From positions 186,001 to 250,000 of the forward strand of contig NZ_JALKCV010000002.1 in the NCBI RefSeq assembly GCF_023634065.1: a stretch of 64,000 nucleotides of DNA, read 5' to 3'. A program made the translations under genes and the position numbers. How positions within the stretch are numbered: position 1 is the stretch's first letter; every line of letters begins with the position of its first letter. This document shows, one piece after another, positions 17,822 to 27,479 of this stretch. The notes under the pieces were generated by a model, which worked only from the letters and a program-made list of their open reading frames with translations, did not search any database and had not been told where the DNA came from. The stretch is from Microbulbifer litoralis. Its GTDB lineage: Bacteria; Pseudomonadota; Gammaproteobacteria; Pseudomonadales; Cellvibrionaceae.

Positions 17822-18732
17822 TGAGCGTCAGTGACAATACCAACAATAAAGAATTGAACGGTCACAGCAATCCCGAAAACGGACAGCCACTGGTGCTGTC
17901 CTGCATCGACGGCTCCCGCTATACCGGGGCTGTCTGTGACTACGCCGCCTGGATCGCCGGCCGCACCGGCGCGCCGCTGAAGCTGCTGCACAATATCGAG
18001 CGCGGCAATGTGCCGGCGGTGGCGGATCTCACCGGCAGTATTGGCCTGGGAAGCCAGGAAGAGTTGCTCGACGAACTCACCTCGCTGGAGCAGCAGCGCG
18101 CGCGCCTGATGGTGCAGCAGGGGAAATTGATGCTTCAGGCGGCGCGCGAGCGCGCCGAGATGGCGGGTGTAAAGCAGGTGATCTCCTGCCAGCGCCACGA
18201 TTCCCTGAGCGAATCCCTGGTCGAGCTGGAGGACAGTATTCGCGTACTGGTGCTTGGTATACGCGGCGAGGAGCATGGCGACTCGGAAGTGGGGCTCGGC
18301 ACCCACCTGGAAACCGTGGTGCGCGCGCTGCACAGGCCGATCCTGGTGGTGAACCAGGATTTCGCCGAACCCCGGAGAATCATGCTGGCCTTCGACGGCA
18401 GCGAGGCGGCGCGCAAGGCATTGGATATGGTGGCCTCCAGCCCCGTATTCCGCGATGTCACCTGTCACCTGGTTTTTGTCGGTGGTCCGGAAAAGGCCGA
18501 GGCACTGCTGGCGGAAGGCAGCGCCGAACTGGACAGGGCCGGCATCGCAGTAACTGCCAACTGCCTGCAGGGCAAAACCGTGGAGGCACTGGTCGCCTAC
18601 CAGCGCGAGCACGATATCGACCTCACGGTAATGGGGGCTTTCAGCCACAACCGCCTGCGGGACCTGCTGATGGGCAGCATTACCGCCAGGATGCTGCTCA
18701 GCACCCAGCGGCCGCTGTTGCTGTTGCGTTGA
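17821..18732 (+). CDS. Tandem universal stress protein (two Usp domains)
   Basis: 303 residues with two UspA-like domains: about 20-165, and 180-303 starting RRIMLAFDGSEAARKAL. The second ends with TVMGAFSHNRLRDLLMGSITARML, the typical G-x2-G-x9-G(S/T) nucleotide-binding loop in relaxed form. The ATG overlaps the SulP stop codon, so the proteins are translated together; the Usp may regulate the transporter or respond to the same stress. The start could alternatively be the TTG at 17818. Confidence 0.88.
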   Translation: MSVSDNTNNKELNGHSNPENGQPLVLSCIDGSRYTGAVCDYAAWIAGRTGAPLKLLHNIERGNVPAVADLTGSIGLGSQEELLDELTSLEQQRARLMVQQGKLMLQAARERAEMAGVKQVISCQRHDSLSESLVELEDSIRVLVLGIRGEEHGDSEVGLGTHLETVVRALHRPILVVNQDFAEPRRIMLAFDGSEAARKALDMVASSPVFRDVTCHLVFVGGPEKAEALLAEGSAELDRAGIAVTANCLQGKTVEALVAYQREHDIDLTVMGAFSHNRLRDLLMGSITARMLLSTQRPLLLLR

Positions 18733-18798
18733 CTCCCGCGGCGCGCTATCGAAATCGGCGGGGCGGGAAGAGTCCGGGGGAGTGTCGGAATCTGGGTG

Positions 18799-18824
18799 CC
18801 CCCCTCCCGCGAATGGGAGAGGGG
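18799..18824. terminator. Hairpin between convergent genes
   Basis: CCCCTCCC and GGGAGAGGGG pair across a short loop (GCGAAT) between the Usp gene and the convergent thioesterase gene. No long T-run is visible. Confidence 0.4.
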
Positions 18825-18831
18825 CGGAGGG

Positions 18832-19260
18832 TTAACTGGCCAACCGCTGCTCGCGCATTTCGCGCTCCTGCTCGGTTGCCAGCCGGGCCTCCTCCAGCGT
18901 CATGCCGGCCTTGTTGTGGGGGGTCGGTTTGCCGTCGGCATCCAGCGCCACGAACACGATGCGCTCCACCTGGATGATCAGCTCGCGGCTCTGTTTCTTG
19001 CGTGCCTCGCAGCGCACCGTGAGTGAACTGCGGCCGATATCCACCACTTCGAAGCCGAACTCCACCACGTCGCCGCAGAAGGCCGAGCTCACGAAGTCGA
19101 TCTCCGACATCAGTTTGGTGACCACCATCGGTGTTCCCATCTGGCAGCCGGCGAAAATCGCCGCCTCCTCATCTATCCACGCCAGTAACTGGCCGCCGAA
19201 CAGCCGTTGAGCCGGGTTGAGATCGCCGGGTTTTACGAAGTGACGTGAGTAGTATTTCAT
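18832..19260 (-). CDS. Acyl-CoA thioesterase, hotdog fold (YciA-like)
   Basis: 142 residues from the ATG at 19260, preceded by AGAGGTAATC; a further in-frame ATG lies at 19275 without a good site. The sequence has the acyl-CoA hydrolase pattern: N-terminal PAQRLFGGQLLAWIDEEAA with the catalytic-region Asp, then DFVSSAFCGDVVEFGFEV and VRCEAR. It should hydrolyse acyl-CoA thioesters in the cytosol. Divergent from fabV, so both may serve fatty-acid metabolism. Confidence 0.88.
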   Translation of the reverse strand: MKYYSRHFVKPGDLNPAQRLFGGQLLAWIDEEAAIFAGCQMGTPMVVTKLMSEIDFVSSAFCGDVVEFGFEVVDIGRSSLTVRCEARKKQSRELIIQVERIVFVALDADGKPTPHNKAGMTLEEARLATEQEREMREQRLAS

Positions 19261-19698
19261 GATTACCTCTTTCATTTGAGCTGAAGGCTTCTTGCCCGGA
19301 AAGGCGCTTGCCTGGGGTGTAGTGCCACTGTCCGTAGTGGGCCCGTCGGGAGTGGGGTGCCGGCGCCGCCGGTAGATGCTCCCACAAGGATAGGTGCACT
19401 AAGCGTGCCAAAAAGAGATTACATAAAATGCATCGATCTCCGTGAAATCGGCGCCATAGCGGGGGACGCTGCGACTCGGGCCGGCACCGGCAGTGGGCGG
19501 CTGCCCCGTTTTGGGAGCGGGCGCTTTGGCCGGCCACGGGGATATTCTGGACAGCGGTTTGCCCGGCGTGCGAACCCGGCTATGGACTGGCCGGGAATCC
19601 TCCTTAGAATGGGCGGCCAAAATGACCGATTGACCACGCCTGCCGCTGCCCCAACGCAGCGGGGGCGGTTCCCAGACGCGAAGGGAGAGAACCGAGGC
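19261..19698. other. Divergent promoter region of thioesterase and fabV
   Basis: The fabV frame is open across part of this region (from 19357) but that extension is unlike FabV. A short AT-rich stretch around 19415-19435 (GAGATTACATAAAATG) is the most promoter-like part for fabV. No other feature seen. Confidence 0.5.
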
Positions 19699-20877
19699 AT
19701 GATCATCAAGCCGAAAGTGCGGGGCTTTATCTGTACCAACGCCCACCCGCAGGGCTGTGCCGCCAACGTGCGCGAGCAGATCGAATACATCCAGTCCCAG
19801 CCGGCGGTCGAAGGCGGCCCCAGGAATGTGCTGGTGGTGGGCGCTTCCACGGGCTACGGCCTGGCATCGCGTATCACCGCGGCATTCGGCTGTGGCGCCA
19901 GCACCCTGGGGGTGTTCTTCGAAAAACCGCCGACGGAAAAGCGCACCGCGTCCGCCGGCTATTACAACGCCGCGGCGTTTGAAGAGGAGGCCCACAAAGC
20001 CGGTCTCTACGCAAAGAGCATCAACGGCGACGCCTTCTCGGATGAGGTTAAGGCCCAGGCGATCGAGATGATCAAGCGCGATATGGGCAAGGTGGACCTG
20101 GTGGTTTACAGCCTGGCCTCACCGCGGCGCAAGGATCCCAAGACCGGCGAGCTGCACAGTTCGGTACTGAAGCCGGTGGGCAAGTCCTATACCTCCAAGA
20201 GCCTGAATACCGACAAGCTGGAAATTTCCGAACTGACCCTGGAGCCGGCCACCGACGAGGAAATCGAGTCGACCGTTAAGGTCATGGGCGGCGAGGACTG
20301 GGAGCTGTGGATGGATGCGCTCAGTGACGCCGGCGTACTGGCGGACGGCTGCCAGACGGTTGCCTACACCTATATCGGCGAAAAGCTTACCTGGCCCATC
20401 TACGGTCGGGCCACCATCGGCAAGGCCAAGGAAGACCTGGACCGCGCCGCCCGGGCGATCACAGGCGGCGGCCAGGCCGATGCCCATGTGGCGGTGTTGA
20501 AGGCCATCGTCACCCAGTCCAGTGCCGCAATTCCGGTGATGCCGCTGTACATCTCCCTGGTTTACAAGGTGATGAAGGAAGAGGGCACACACGAGGGTTG
20601 TATCGAGCAGCTCTACCGCCTCTACACCGAGGGCCTCTACACCGACAGCCCGCGCCTGGACGACGCCGACCGTTTCCGCATGGACGAAAAAGAACTGCGT
20701 CCGGAGACCCAGGCCAAGATCGAGAAACTGTGGCCGCAGGTAACCGAGGAAAACCTGTTCGAGTTGACCGACTACAAGGGCCATCACGAAGACTTCCTGA
20801 AGCTGTTTGGCTTCGGCGTCGACGGTGTCGACTACGATGCCGATATCAGCCCGCTGGTGGAAGCCGATTTCCAGTAA
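19699..20877 (+). CDS. fabV: Enoyl-ACP reductase FabV
   Basis: 392 residues, trans-2-enoyl-ACP/CoA reductase of the single-domain FabV type, performing the last step of fatty-acid elongation with NADH. The cofactor-binding segment [15 protein letters not shown] is at 44-58. The catalytic Tyr-x8-Lys motif is Y235 and K244 in [12 protein letters not shown], the same numbering as characterised FabV enzymes. The start at 19699 follows GAGAGAACCGAGGC and gives the standard [11 protein letters not shown]-terminus. FabV is much less sensitive to triclosan than FabI. No other fab gene is close. A hairpin follows at 20904. Confidence 0.97.
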   Translation: MIIKPKVRGFICTNAHPQGCAANVREQIEYIQSQPAVEGGPRNVLVVGASTGYGLASRITAAFGCGASTLGVFFEKPPTEKRTASAGYYNAAAFEEEAHKAGLYAKSINGDAFSDEVKAQAIEMIKRDMGKVDLVVYSLASPRRKDPKTGELHSSVLKPVGKSYTSKSLNTDKLEISELTLEPATDEEIESTVKVMGGEDWELWMDALSDAGVLADGCQTVAYTYIGEKLTWPIYGRATIGKAKEDLDRAARAITGGGQADAHVAVLKAIVTQSSAAIPVMPLYISLVYKVMKEEGTHEGCIEQLYRLYTEGLYTDSPRLDDADRFRMDEKELRPETQAKIEKLWPQVTEENLFELTDYKGHHEDFLKLFGFGVDGVDYDADISPLVEADFQ

Positions 20878-20903
20878 GTCCCCCGCCGACTACCACGACG
20901 ATG

Positions 20904-20926
20904 AGGAGCGGCCGTCGGCCGCTCCT
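20904..20926. repeat. REP-like palindrome after fabV
   Basis: AGGAGCGGCCG-T-CGGCCGCTCCT is a perfect inverted repeat followed by ACA, related in its outer bases to the element at 11248-11316. It may double as the fabV terminator. Confidence 0.65.
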
Positions 20927-20982
20927 ACAACTCCCGGTCCCGAACCTGCATAATTCCGTTTTTGTTTTCGAGGAGTCCCTCC

Positions 20983-22026
20983 ATGGAATACCGCCAACTC
21001 GGCAAAACGGATCTGAAAGTCAGCCTGATCTGTCTCGGCACCATGACCTACGGCGAGCAGAACACCGAGGCGGAGGCTTTCGAGCAGTTGGACTACGCGC
21101 TGGACCGGGGAGTGAATTTCATCGACTGTGCCGAAATGTACCCGGTGCCACCGCGGCCCGAAACCTTCGGTCGCACCGAGGCGTACATCGGCAACTGGCT
21201 GGCGGCGCGCGGCAACCGCGACAAGGTGGTGCTGGCCACCAAGGTGACCGGCCGCGGCGCCGCCAACTCCGGAGTGGCGCATATCCGCAGCGGCCCCCGG
21301 CTGGATCGGGCGCAGATTCTCAAGGCCTGCGACGACTCGCTGGCGCGCCTGCAAACCGACTATATCGATCTCTATCAACTGCACTGGCCCGAGCGACAGG
21401 CGAATTTCTTCGGCCGCCTCGGTTACCGGCACAGCGATGACGACGGCATCGCCATCGCCGAGACCCTGGATGCCCTGGATGAGTTGGTGAAAGCCGGCAA
21501 GGTGCGCCATATCGGTCTCTCCAACGAGACGCCCTGGGGCATGCACCGTTACCTGCGCCTGGCCGCACACGGCAACAAACCGCGAATCGCCTCCATCCAG
21601 AATCCCTACAGCCTGCTGAACCGCACGTTCGAGGTGGGCTGTGCGGAAATGGCAATCCGCGAGCAGTGCGGCCTGCTGGCTTATTCTCCCCTGGGCTTCG
21701 GTGTGCTGTCCGGCAAGTACCTCGGTGGTGAAAAGCCGCAGGGGGCGCGCCTGACCCTGTACGAGCGTTTCCAGCGCTACACCGGCGAGCGCGCACAGGC
21801 CGCCACCGCGGCCTATGTCGAGCTGGCGCGGGAGTTCGACCTGGAGCCGGCGCAGATGGCGCTGGCGTTCGTGAACCGGCAACCGTTTGTGACCGCGAAT
21901 ATCATCGGCGCCACCACCATGGATCAGCTGCGCAGCAATATTGCCAGCGCCGATATTGCGCTCGATGATGACCAGTTGGCCGCAATCGAGTCAGTTCACG
22001 CCGGCAACCCGAACCCGGCGCCCTGA
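20983..22026 (+). CDS. tas: Aldo/keto reductase, Tas-like
   Basis: 347 residues against 346 for E. coli Tas, with collinear similarity recalled from end to end: MEYRQLGKTDLKVS start, EMYPVPPRPETFG, YIDLYQLHWPERQ and NPYSLLNRTFEVG. It is an NADPH-dependent AKR with the expected Asp/Tyr (DCAEMY), Lys (ATKV) and His (QLHW) tetrad. The physiological substrate is unknown even in E. coli. Start at ATG 20983 after GAGGAGTCCCTCC. Confidence 0.93.
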   Translation: MEYRQLGKTDLKVSLICLGTMTYGEQNTEAEAFEQLDYALDRGVNFIDCAEMYPVPPRPETFGRTEAYIGNWLAARGNRDKVVLATKVTGRGAANSGVAHIRSGPRLDRAQILKACDDSLARLQTDYIDLYQLHWPERQANFFGRLGYRHSDDDGIAIAETLDALDELVKAGKVRHIGLSNETPWGMHRYLRLAAHGNKPRIASIQNPYSLLNRTFEVGCAEMAIREQCGLLAYSPLGFGVLSGKYLGGEKPQGARLTLYERFQRYTGERAQAATAAYVELAREFDLEPAQMALAFVNRQPFVTANIIGATTMDQLRSNIASADIALDDDQLAAIESVHAGNPNPAP

Positions 22027-22097
22027 GCGCTATACTTGCGACAACGGTTTCCCGCCGGCTTCTCGGCGGCGGGCGCATCTGCGGGGAGCGACAGACA

Positions 22098-22331
22098 ATG
22101 GAAATCAGCGGCTTTCACTCACTGAACGATCTCTTCGCCCAACTGGGCCTGGACTCCGACGACCCGGCGATCGAGGAATTTCTCGAGCGCCACCACCTGA
22201 GCGGCCAGCAGCACCTGTCCGAGGCGCCCTTCTGGTCCGACGGCCAGCGCCGCTTCCTCGAGGAGGCGATACTGGACGATTCCGACTGGTGCGAGGCGGT
22301 GGACGAGCTGGATACGCTGTTGCGCCACTGA
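22098..22331 (+). CDS. DUF2789 family protein
   Basis: 77-residue acidic protein, soluble, no signal. The layout (short N-terminus, LFAQLGL, an APFW motif, then an ILDDSDWCEAVDELD tail) matches my recollection of the DUF2789 family of small gammaproteobacterial and betaproteobacterial proteins. Function unknown. It lies between tas and the acyltransferase gene on the same strand. Confidence 0.8.
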   Translation: MEISGFHSLNDLFAQLGLDSDDPAIEEFLERHHLSGQQHLSEAPFWSDGQRRFLEEAILDDSDWCEAVDELDTLLRH

Positions 22332-22430
22332 CTGACAGTCACTTTCCCGATGGGCGAACGCGAGGTTCGCCCCTGCGGCTCCCCGCCGCTATAATGCGCC
22401 GCTTTCCCCGGCGGCAGATAACAAGTTTCG

Positions 22431-23399
22431 ATGGAAAAACCCCGCTTCCGCGCCGAGCTCCTGCATCCGCGCTACTGGCCCACCTGGCTGTTGTTCGCTC
22501 TCTGGTTCCTGGTCGCCCAGTTGCCCTACCGTTGGCAGTTGGGGCTGGGGCGGCTGCTCGGCCGCCTGATGATGCGCCTGGCATCCAGCCGGCGCACCAT
22601 TGCCGAGCGCAACCTGGCGCTCTGTTTTCCCGCCATGACGGAGGCCGAGCGGCAAAAGCTGCTGCGCCGCAATTTCGAATCCAGCGGTATCGCGGTGGTG
22701 GAGACTGGCATGGCCTGGTTCCGCTCCAGCGACTGGCTGCGCAAGCGCCTGACGGTGGAGGGGCTGGAACACCTGCGGGCGCCCCAGGCCCGGGGGCAGG
22801 GCGTTGTGCTGATGGCGATGCACTTCACTACGCTGGAGATCGGCGCCGGCTTCATGGCCATGAACCACAAGGTAGATGGCATGTACCGGCCGCACAAGAA
22901 CCCGGTCTACGACTATATGCAGCGCAAGGGGCGCGAGCGCCACGGCGAGGATTCCGAGGTCTACCAGCGCAAGGATGTGCGCGGCATGCTGCGCGCGCTG
23001 CAACGCGGCCGCGCCGTCTGGTATGCACCGGACCAGGATTACGGTATCAAGCAGGGCGTGTTCGCGCCGCTGTTCGGCGTGCCGGCGGCAACGGTAACCG
23101 GCACCTCGCGCTTCGCCCGCGTGGGCCGCGCGCTGGTGGTGCCCTACACCGTCATCCGCCTGGATGGGGATGCCGGCTATCACATGAAGATCTATCCGCC
23201 GATCGAAGAAATTCCATCCGGCGACGAACTGCGGGACGCGATACTGGTCAATCAGTTTGTCGAGGCGCGTATGCGGGATAATCCCACACAATATATGTGG
23301 GTTCATCGTCGCTTCAAGACGCGCCCGCAGGGCGAGCCGGATATCTATGAGGGTGTGCGCAAGAGAAAGCGGAAGAAGCGCAGGAAGAAGACCCGCTAA
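22431..23399 (+). CDS. Lipid A biosynthesis acyltransferase (LpxL/LpxM family)
   Basis: 322 residues. One N-terminal transmembrane helix (about 16-33) anchors it in the inner membrane. The catalytic H-x4-E is H131-E136 (HFTTLE), followed by the YRPHKN and WYAPDQDYG blocks of late lipid A acyltransferases. It adds a secondary acyl chain to the lipid A precursor; whether it is LpxL-, LpxM- or LpxP-like cannot be decided here. The C-terminus is a very basic tail rich in Lys/Arg (last 15 residues), unusual but seen in some homologues. Confidence 0.92.
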   Translation: MEKPRFRAELLHPRYWPTWLLFALWFLVAQLPYRWQLGLGRLLGRLMMRLASSRRTIAERNLALCFPAMTEAERQKLLRRNFESSGIAVVETGMAWFRSSDWLRKRLTVEGLEHLRAPQARGQGVVLMAMHFTTLEIGAGFMAMNHKVDGMYRPHKNPVYDYMQRKGRERHGEDSEVYQRKDVRGMLRALQRGRAVWYAPDQDYGIKQGVFAPLFGVPAATVTGTSRFARVGRALVVPYTVIRLDGDAGYHMKIYPPIEEIPSGDELRDAILVNQFVEARMRDNPTQYMWVHRRFKTRPQGEPDIYEGVRKRKRKKRRKKTR

Positions 23400-23484
23400 T
23401 CGCCTCTGGCATAGATCCGGCGCGCTCAGTAACATACCGGTCTCATTTTCGGTGGCAGAGACGGTGCGAAAGTAAGGAGTTAGG

Positions 23485-24360
23485 ATGTTTTCCGGCAGTA
23501 TGGTGGCGCTGGCTACCCCAATGTACACAGACGGCGGCCTGGACTGGGACAGTCTGCACAACCTGGTTGAATGGCATATCGAGCAGGGCACACGGGCCCT
23601 GGTGGCCGTGGGCACCACCGGTGAATCCGCCACCCTCGACGTCAACGAGCACCTGGAGGTCATCCGCCGCGTCGTGGACCAGGTGGCCGGGCGTATCCCG
23701 GTGATCGCCGGTACCGGCGCCAACTCCACCACCGAGGCCATCGAGCTGACCGAGACCGCCGCCAAGTGCGGTGCCGACGCCTGCCTGCTGGTGACCCCCT
23801 ACTACAACAAGCCCACCCAGGAGGGGCTGTTCCAGCACTACAAAACCGTGGCCAAGGCCGTCGCCATTCCGCAGATCCTCTACAATGTGCCCGGTCGCAC
23901 TGCCGTCGACATGCTGCCGGAGACGGTCCGGCGCCTGGCCGCGATCGGCAATATTGTCGGCATCAAGGAAGCCACCGGCGATATGGAGCGCGCCCGCGTA
24001 CTGCTGGACACGCTGCCGGAAGATTTCGCCCTCTACTCCGGCGACGATGCCACCGCACTGGAGCTGATGCTGATGGGCGGTCACGGCAGTATCAGTGTGA
24101 CTGCGAATGTGGCACCGGCCGCCGTGGCGCAGATGTGCGAAGCGGCCCTGAACGGCGATGCGGAAACCGCCCGCGCCATCGACCAGCGCATCGAGATACT
24201 GCACAAAATGCTGTTTGTAGAGGCCAACCCCATCCCGGTGAAATGGGCGCTGCGGGAAATGGGCCGTATCGACGGCGGTATCCGGCTGCCGCTGACCACT
24301 CTCTCCGCGGAGCACCACGCCTCGGTGCGCGAGGCTCTGCGCAGCGCGGGTGTTCTCTGA
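23485..24360 (+). CDS. dapA: 4-hydroxy-tetrahydrodipicolinate synthase
   Basis: 291 residues, condensing pyruvate with aspartate semialdehyde in lysine/diaminopimelate synthesis. The Schiff-base lysine is K161 (GIKEATGD), Y133 lies in YNVPGRT and the [11 protein letters not shown] substrate loop is at 41-51. Length and motifs equal E. coli DapA (292). Start follows AAGTAAGGAGTTAGG. bamC follows 34 bp later, the conserved gammaproteobacterial order. No lysine riboswitch is visible upstream. Confidence 0.98.
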   Translation: MFSGSMVALATPMYTDGGLDWDSLHNLVEWHIEQGTRALVAVGTTGESATLDVNEHLEVIRRVVDQVAGRIPVIAGTGANSTTEAIELTETAAKCGADACLLVTPYYNKPTQEGLFQHYKTVAKAVAIPQILYNVPGRTAVDMLPETVRRLAAIGNIVGIKEATGDMERARVLLDTLPEDFALYSGDDATALELMLMGGHGSISVTANVAPAAVAQMCEAALNGDAETARAIDQRIEILHKMLFVEANPIPVKWALREMGRIDGGIRLPLTTLSAEHHASVREALRSAGVL

Positions 24361-24394
24361 GCCCGCGAATCGGGAATCAACCAGGATAGTAATA

Positions 24395-25576
24395 ATGACA
24401 AGATTGATCGCTGGAGCCGCAGCCTGTATCGCCGCTATGGCGCTGACTGGTTGTGGCATGTTCGGCAACGAAGGCTATTTCCGCGACCGCAGCGACGATT
24501 ACCAGCTGGCCTCCAGCCTGCCGCCGTTGCAGATGCCGGAAGGCGTCACCGAGAAACACCAGGAAGAGCTCTACGAGATTCCGCAGGTCGGTGCCGGCGA
24601 GCTCGAGAGAGGTGAGTTCGAGGTGCCGCGGCCCCAGGCGTTGTCGGTCAATATCGGCGCCGACCGGGTCAAGATCCAGAAGCTGGGCAACCGCCGCTGG
24701 GTGCTGGTTTCCCAGCCGCCGGAAGAGGTCTGGCCGCAGCTGCATTACTTCCTGCGGACCTCCGGCCTGCAGCTGGCCTCATCCGATGCCAGCGCCGGGA
24801 TCATGGAGACCACCTGGCTGCAGTTCAAGGAGAGCCCGGAGACCAAGGACAGATATCGGCTGCGGGTTGAGTCCGGCGTACAGCCGGATACCACCGAAAT
24901 CCATGTGCGCCACCTGTCGGTGTCGGCCGAGACTCCGGCGGACGCTGGTGTCGACTGGCCGCAGCGCTCCACCAGTCCCGAGCGCGAGGGCTGGATGATC
25001 GACGAAATGTCCACGGCCCTGGCGGCTGAATCCACCGGCGCCGCGGCCTCGCTGCAGGCCCAGGCCATCGGTGGCGGCTCGGTGAAAGTGCAACTGCAGG
25101 AGCCGGCGGGCAAAGAACCCTTTATCGCCATGGACCTGACCATGGATCGCGCCTGGGCCACGGTGGCACACGCGCTGAATGTCGGCGCCTACCGCCTGCA
25201 CCGCGAGGACGACCAGATCGGTCTCTTCTACGTCACCTACGACGAGGATCGCGAGCTGACCGAAGAGGATGATGGCGGCTGGTTCTCCTGGGGCGATGAC
25301 CAGGGCGAAGACGAGCTGGCCGCGGAAGCGGAGAAAGTCACATTGCAGCAGGTGCTGGCCAATATCGAGATGGACAGCGATGCCCAGCCGGCGCTGTTTA
25401 CCGGTGTCCAGGGCCTGGGTGGCGGCGCACCGGACGCGAAAATTCCCGGCTACCTGGTGGTGGTACGCGGAGCCAATGACACCATCGAGGTGCGTGTGCG
25501 CGACATCCACGGGCAGCCGCTGTCTCGCGCCAAGGCCTCGAAACTGTTGATGTCCATCCGCCAGAACCTGATCTGA
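24395..25576 (+). CDS. bamC: Outer-membrane assembly lipoprotein BamC
   Basis: 393-residue lipoprotein of the BAM complex. The signal ends at ALTGC, followed by the extended segment with YFRDRSDDYQLA, which in E. coli BamC contacts BamD. Two helix-grip domains follow, beginning about residues 85 and 225, each with a VWPQLH or AWATVAHAL type helix. Slightly longer than E. coli BamC (344) because of acidic inserts near 290-310. Start at 24395, not the earlier in-frame codon at 24350, because it alone yields a lipoprotein signal. Confidence 0.93.
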   Translation: MTRLIAGAAACIAAMALTGCGMFGNEGYFRDRSDDYQLASSLPPLQMPEGVTEKHQEELYEIPQVGAGELERGEFEVPRPQALSVNIGADRVKIQKLGNRRWVLVSQPPEEVWPQLHYFLRTSGLQLASSDASAGIMETTWLQFKESPETKDRYRLRVESGVQPDTTEIHVRHLSVSAETPADAGVDWPQRSTSPEREGWMIDEMSTALAAESTGAAASLQAQAIGGGSVKVQLQEPAGKEPFIAMDLTMDRAWATVAHALNVGAYRLHREDDQIGLFYVTYDEDRELTEEDDGGWFSWGDDQGEDELAAEAEKVTLQQVLANIEMDSDAQPALFTGVQGLGGGAPDAKIPGYLVVVRGANDTIEVRVRDIHGQPLSRAKASKLLMSIRQNLI

Positions 25577-25589
25577 GGGCGCCGTTTCA

Positions 25590-26363
25590 ATGGCGCTCAG
25601 ATTCGCTTCGCTGGGAAGCGGCAGCAAGGGTAACGGCACCCTGGTTGCCAGCGGCGACCATTGCCTGCTGGTGGATTGTGGTTTTACCATCAAGGAGACC
25701 GAGCGGCGCATGGCGCGGCTCGGCCTGTCGCCCGCCGATCTGAGTGCCATCCTCGTCACCCACGAACACAGTGATCACCTCTCCGGTGTCGCGCCGCTGG
25801 CGCGAAAGTACAAGTTACCCGTCTACCTGACGCCCGGCACGCTGCGCGCGCGAGATATCGGCAAGTTGCCGACGGTACATCTGATCGAGGGCCACCGGCC
25901 ATTTGCGGTGGCCGATATCCAGGTTACGCCGGTGGCGGTCCCCCACGATGCCCGCGAGGCCGCGCAGTTCGTCTTTCGCCACTGCGGTGCGAGCCTCGGC
26001 CTGCTCACCGATCTGGGAACCGTGACCCCGCACGTGGAGGAGCAGTTCGGCGGCTGCGATGCCCTGGTATTGGAAGCCAATCACGATCCGCGCATGCTGG
26101 CCCAGGGGCCCTATCCGCCGTCACTGAAGCGCCGCGTCGGCGGGGCCTACGGCCATCTCAGCAACCAGCAGGCCGCCGGTTTCCTGCAGCGGGTCGGCTG
26201 CGAGGGGCTGCAGCACCTGGTGGTGGCTCATATCAGCGAGAAAAACAATACCGTCGAGCTGGCCCGGGAGGCGCTGGCCAGCGCCGCCGAACAGGTGGCC
26301 AGCTGTATCTTCGCCTGTCAGCAGCAGGGCTTCGGCTGGTTGGATATCGAAAAGAAAAGCTGA
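25590..26363 (+). CDS. Metallo-beta-lactamase fold hydrolase
   Basis: 257 residues with the zinc-binding motif THEHSDHLSG (H-x-H-x-D-H) at about 54-63, a downstream VPHDA and EANHD, and a C-terminal VAHISEKNN. It resembles the YycJ/WalJ-like cytosolic hydrolases found between bamC and purC in many gammaproteobacteria; purC is not next to it here. Only 13 bp separate it from bamC, so it is likely co-transcribed. Probably acts on nucleic acid or a phosphodiester, unproven. Confidence 0.87.
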   Translation: MALRFASLGSGSKGNGTLVASGDHCLLVDCGFTIKETERRMARLGLSPADLSAILVTHEHSDHLSGVAPLARKYKLPVYLTPGTLRARDIGKLPTVHLIEGHRPFAVADIQVTPVAVPHDAREAAQFVFRHCGASLGLLTDLGTVTPHVEEQFGGCDALVLEANHDPRMLAQGPYPPSLKRRVGGAYGHLSNQQAAGFLQRVGCEGLQHLVVAHISEKNNTVELAREALASAAEQVASCIFACQQQGFGWLDIEKKS

Positions 26364-26536
26364 CGTCGATGTGCTGTCTTCAATCGAACACTCTGCCAAT
26401 CGGCCTGCCGGCACAGAGCCCGCGCCCCTGTCCGGGGACGCCGGGGCTGCACGGCGAGGTCAGTCGGGGCCTGTAGGCGCGAGCTCTCTGTTCGCCCGCC
26501 CCACAGGTGGCAGTGGAACTGTGGGGGAATTAAGGA

Positions 26537-27361
26537 ATGGAAACGCTACTGATCTACCTGGCGGTCGGCGCCGCCGCCGGCACCATTGCCGGCCTGTTTG
26601 GTGTCGGCGGGGGATTGATCATCGTGCCCGCGCTGGTACTGGTCTTCACCGCGCTCGGTATTGCCCCGGAAATCCTCACCCATATGGCCGTGGCGACCTC
26701 CCTGGCCACCATCGTCATCACCTCCCTCAGTTCCATCCGCACCCACCACCTGAAAGGGGCCGTGGACTGGTCGATTTTCCTGTCCATGACGCCGGGAATC
26801 CTGCTCGGCTCCTGGCTGGGCGGAGTGACCGCCCACTGGCTCCCGGGTACCTGGCTGCAGTTGCTCATCGGTATCTTCGCGCTGGTGATCGCGATGCGAA
26901 TGTGGCTGGCGGGCAGGCGCCACGCACAACTGGCGGAGAACGGCGAGCGGCTGCCGGGGGGAGCCGTGCTGGCTGGTGCCGGCGCTGTGATCGGTTGGGG
27001 CTCGGCCATTTTCGGTATCGGCGGCGGTTCCCTGACGGTGCCCTTTCTGTCGCACTGCCGCGTACAGATGCAGCGCGCAGTGGCCACCTCGGCCGCCTGT
27101 GGTCTGCCCATTGCCGTGGCCGGAGCCATCAGCTTTGCGGTACAGGGCTGGGGCGAACCGCTGTTGCCCGCCTGGAGCAGCGGTTACATCTATTGGCCGG
27201 CCTTCGCGGGAATCGTACTGGCCAGTGCCATCTTTGCCCGCTTCGGTGCCCAGCTCGCGCACCGGATGTCACCGCAACTGCTGAAGAACTGCTTTGCCGG
27301 TCTGCTGTGTGTGATCGGGGTACGCTTTATCTGGCTGAATGCGGGACTGCTGGCTATCTGA
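26537..27361 (+). CDS. TauE/SafE-family membrane exporter
   Basis: 274 residues, about eight transmembrane helices. The two repeated family motifs are visible: GLFGVGGGLIIVPAL near the N-terminus and GSAIFGIGGGSLTVPFL after about residue 152. The family exports sulfite, sulfoacetate or similar anions; no sulfonate catabolism gene is nearby to fix the substrate. A REP-like repeat and a terminator follow. Confidence 0.9.
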   Translation: METLLIYLAVGAAAGTIAGLFGVGGGLIIVPALVLVFTALGIAPEILTHMAVATSLATIVITSLSSIRTHHLKGAVDWSIFLSMTPGILLGSWLGGVTAHWLPGTWLQLLIGIFALVIAMRMWLAGRRHAQLAENGERLPGGAVLAGAGAVIGWGSAIFGIGGGSLTVPFLSHCRVQMQRAVATSAACGLPIAVAGAISFAVQGWGEPLLPAWSSGYIYWPAFAGIVLASAIFARFGAQLAHRMSPQLLKNCFAGLLCVIGVRFIWLNAGLLAI

Positions 27362-27368
27362 TACCGGA

Positions 27369-27400
27369 GTAGCCCGGATGGGCCGAAGCGGAATCCGGGA
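27369..27400. repeat. Dispersed repeat, GTAGCCCGGATGG type
   Basis: The stretch begins GTAGCCCGGATGG and ends GCGGAATCCGGGA, an imperfect dyad (CCCGGAT...ATCCGGG). A second copy is at 59501-59531. This family is common in gammaproteobacterial intergenic DNA. Confidence 0.75.
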
Positions 27401-27420
27401 GACCATCGCGACAATAAAAA

Positions 27421-27448
27421 AAGGCCACCGGGCTACCCCGGTGGCCTT
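27421..27448 (-). terminator. Terminator of the first POT gene
   Basis: AAGGCCACCGGG and CCCGGTGGCCTT form a perfect 12-bp stem with a 4-base loop. An A-run (27415-27422) on the left becomes the U-run for leftward transcription, so it ends the POT transcript; it may also stop rightward readthrough from the TauE gene. Confidence 0.85.
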
Positions 27449-27479
27449 GGTGACCGCAATTGCGGTCCGGCGTGGGCCC

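Noticed and set aside
23400..23484. Lysine riboswitch before dapA
   Set aside because: Only 85 bp are available and no conserved lysine-aptamer junctions are visible.
22389..23765. A 458-residue minus-strand frame over the acyltransferase and dapA
   Set aside because: Crosses two well-supported plus-strand genes and their spacer; no domain resemblance.
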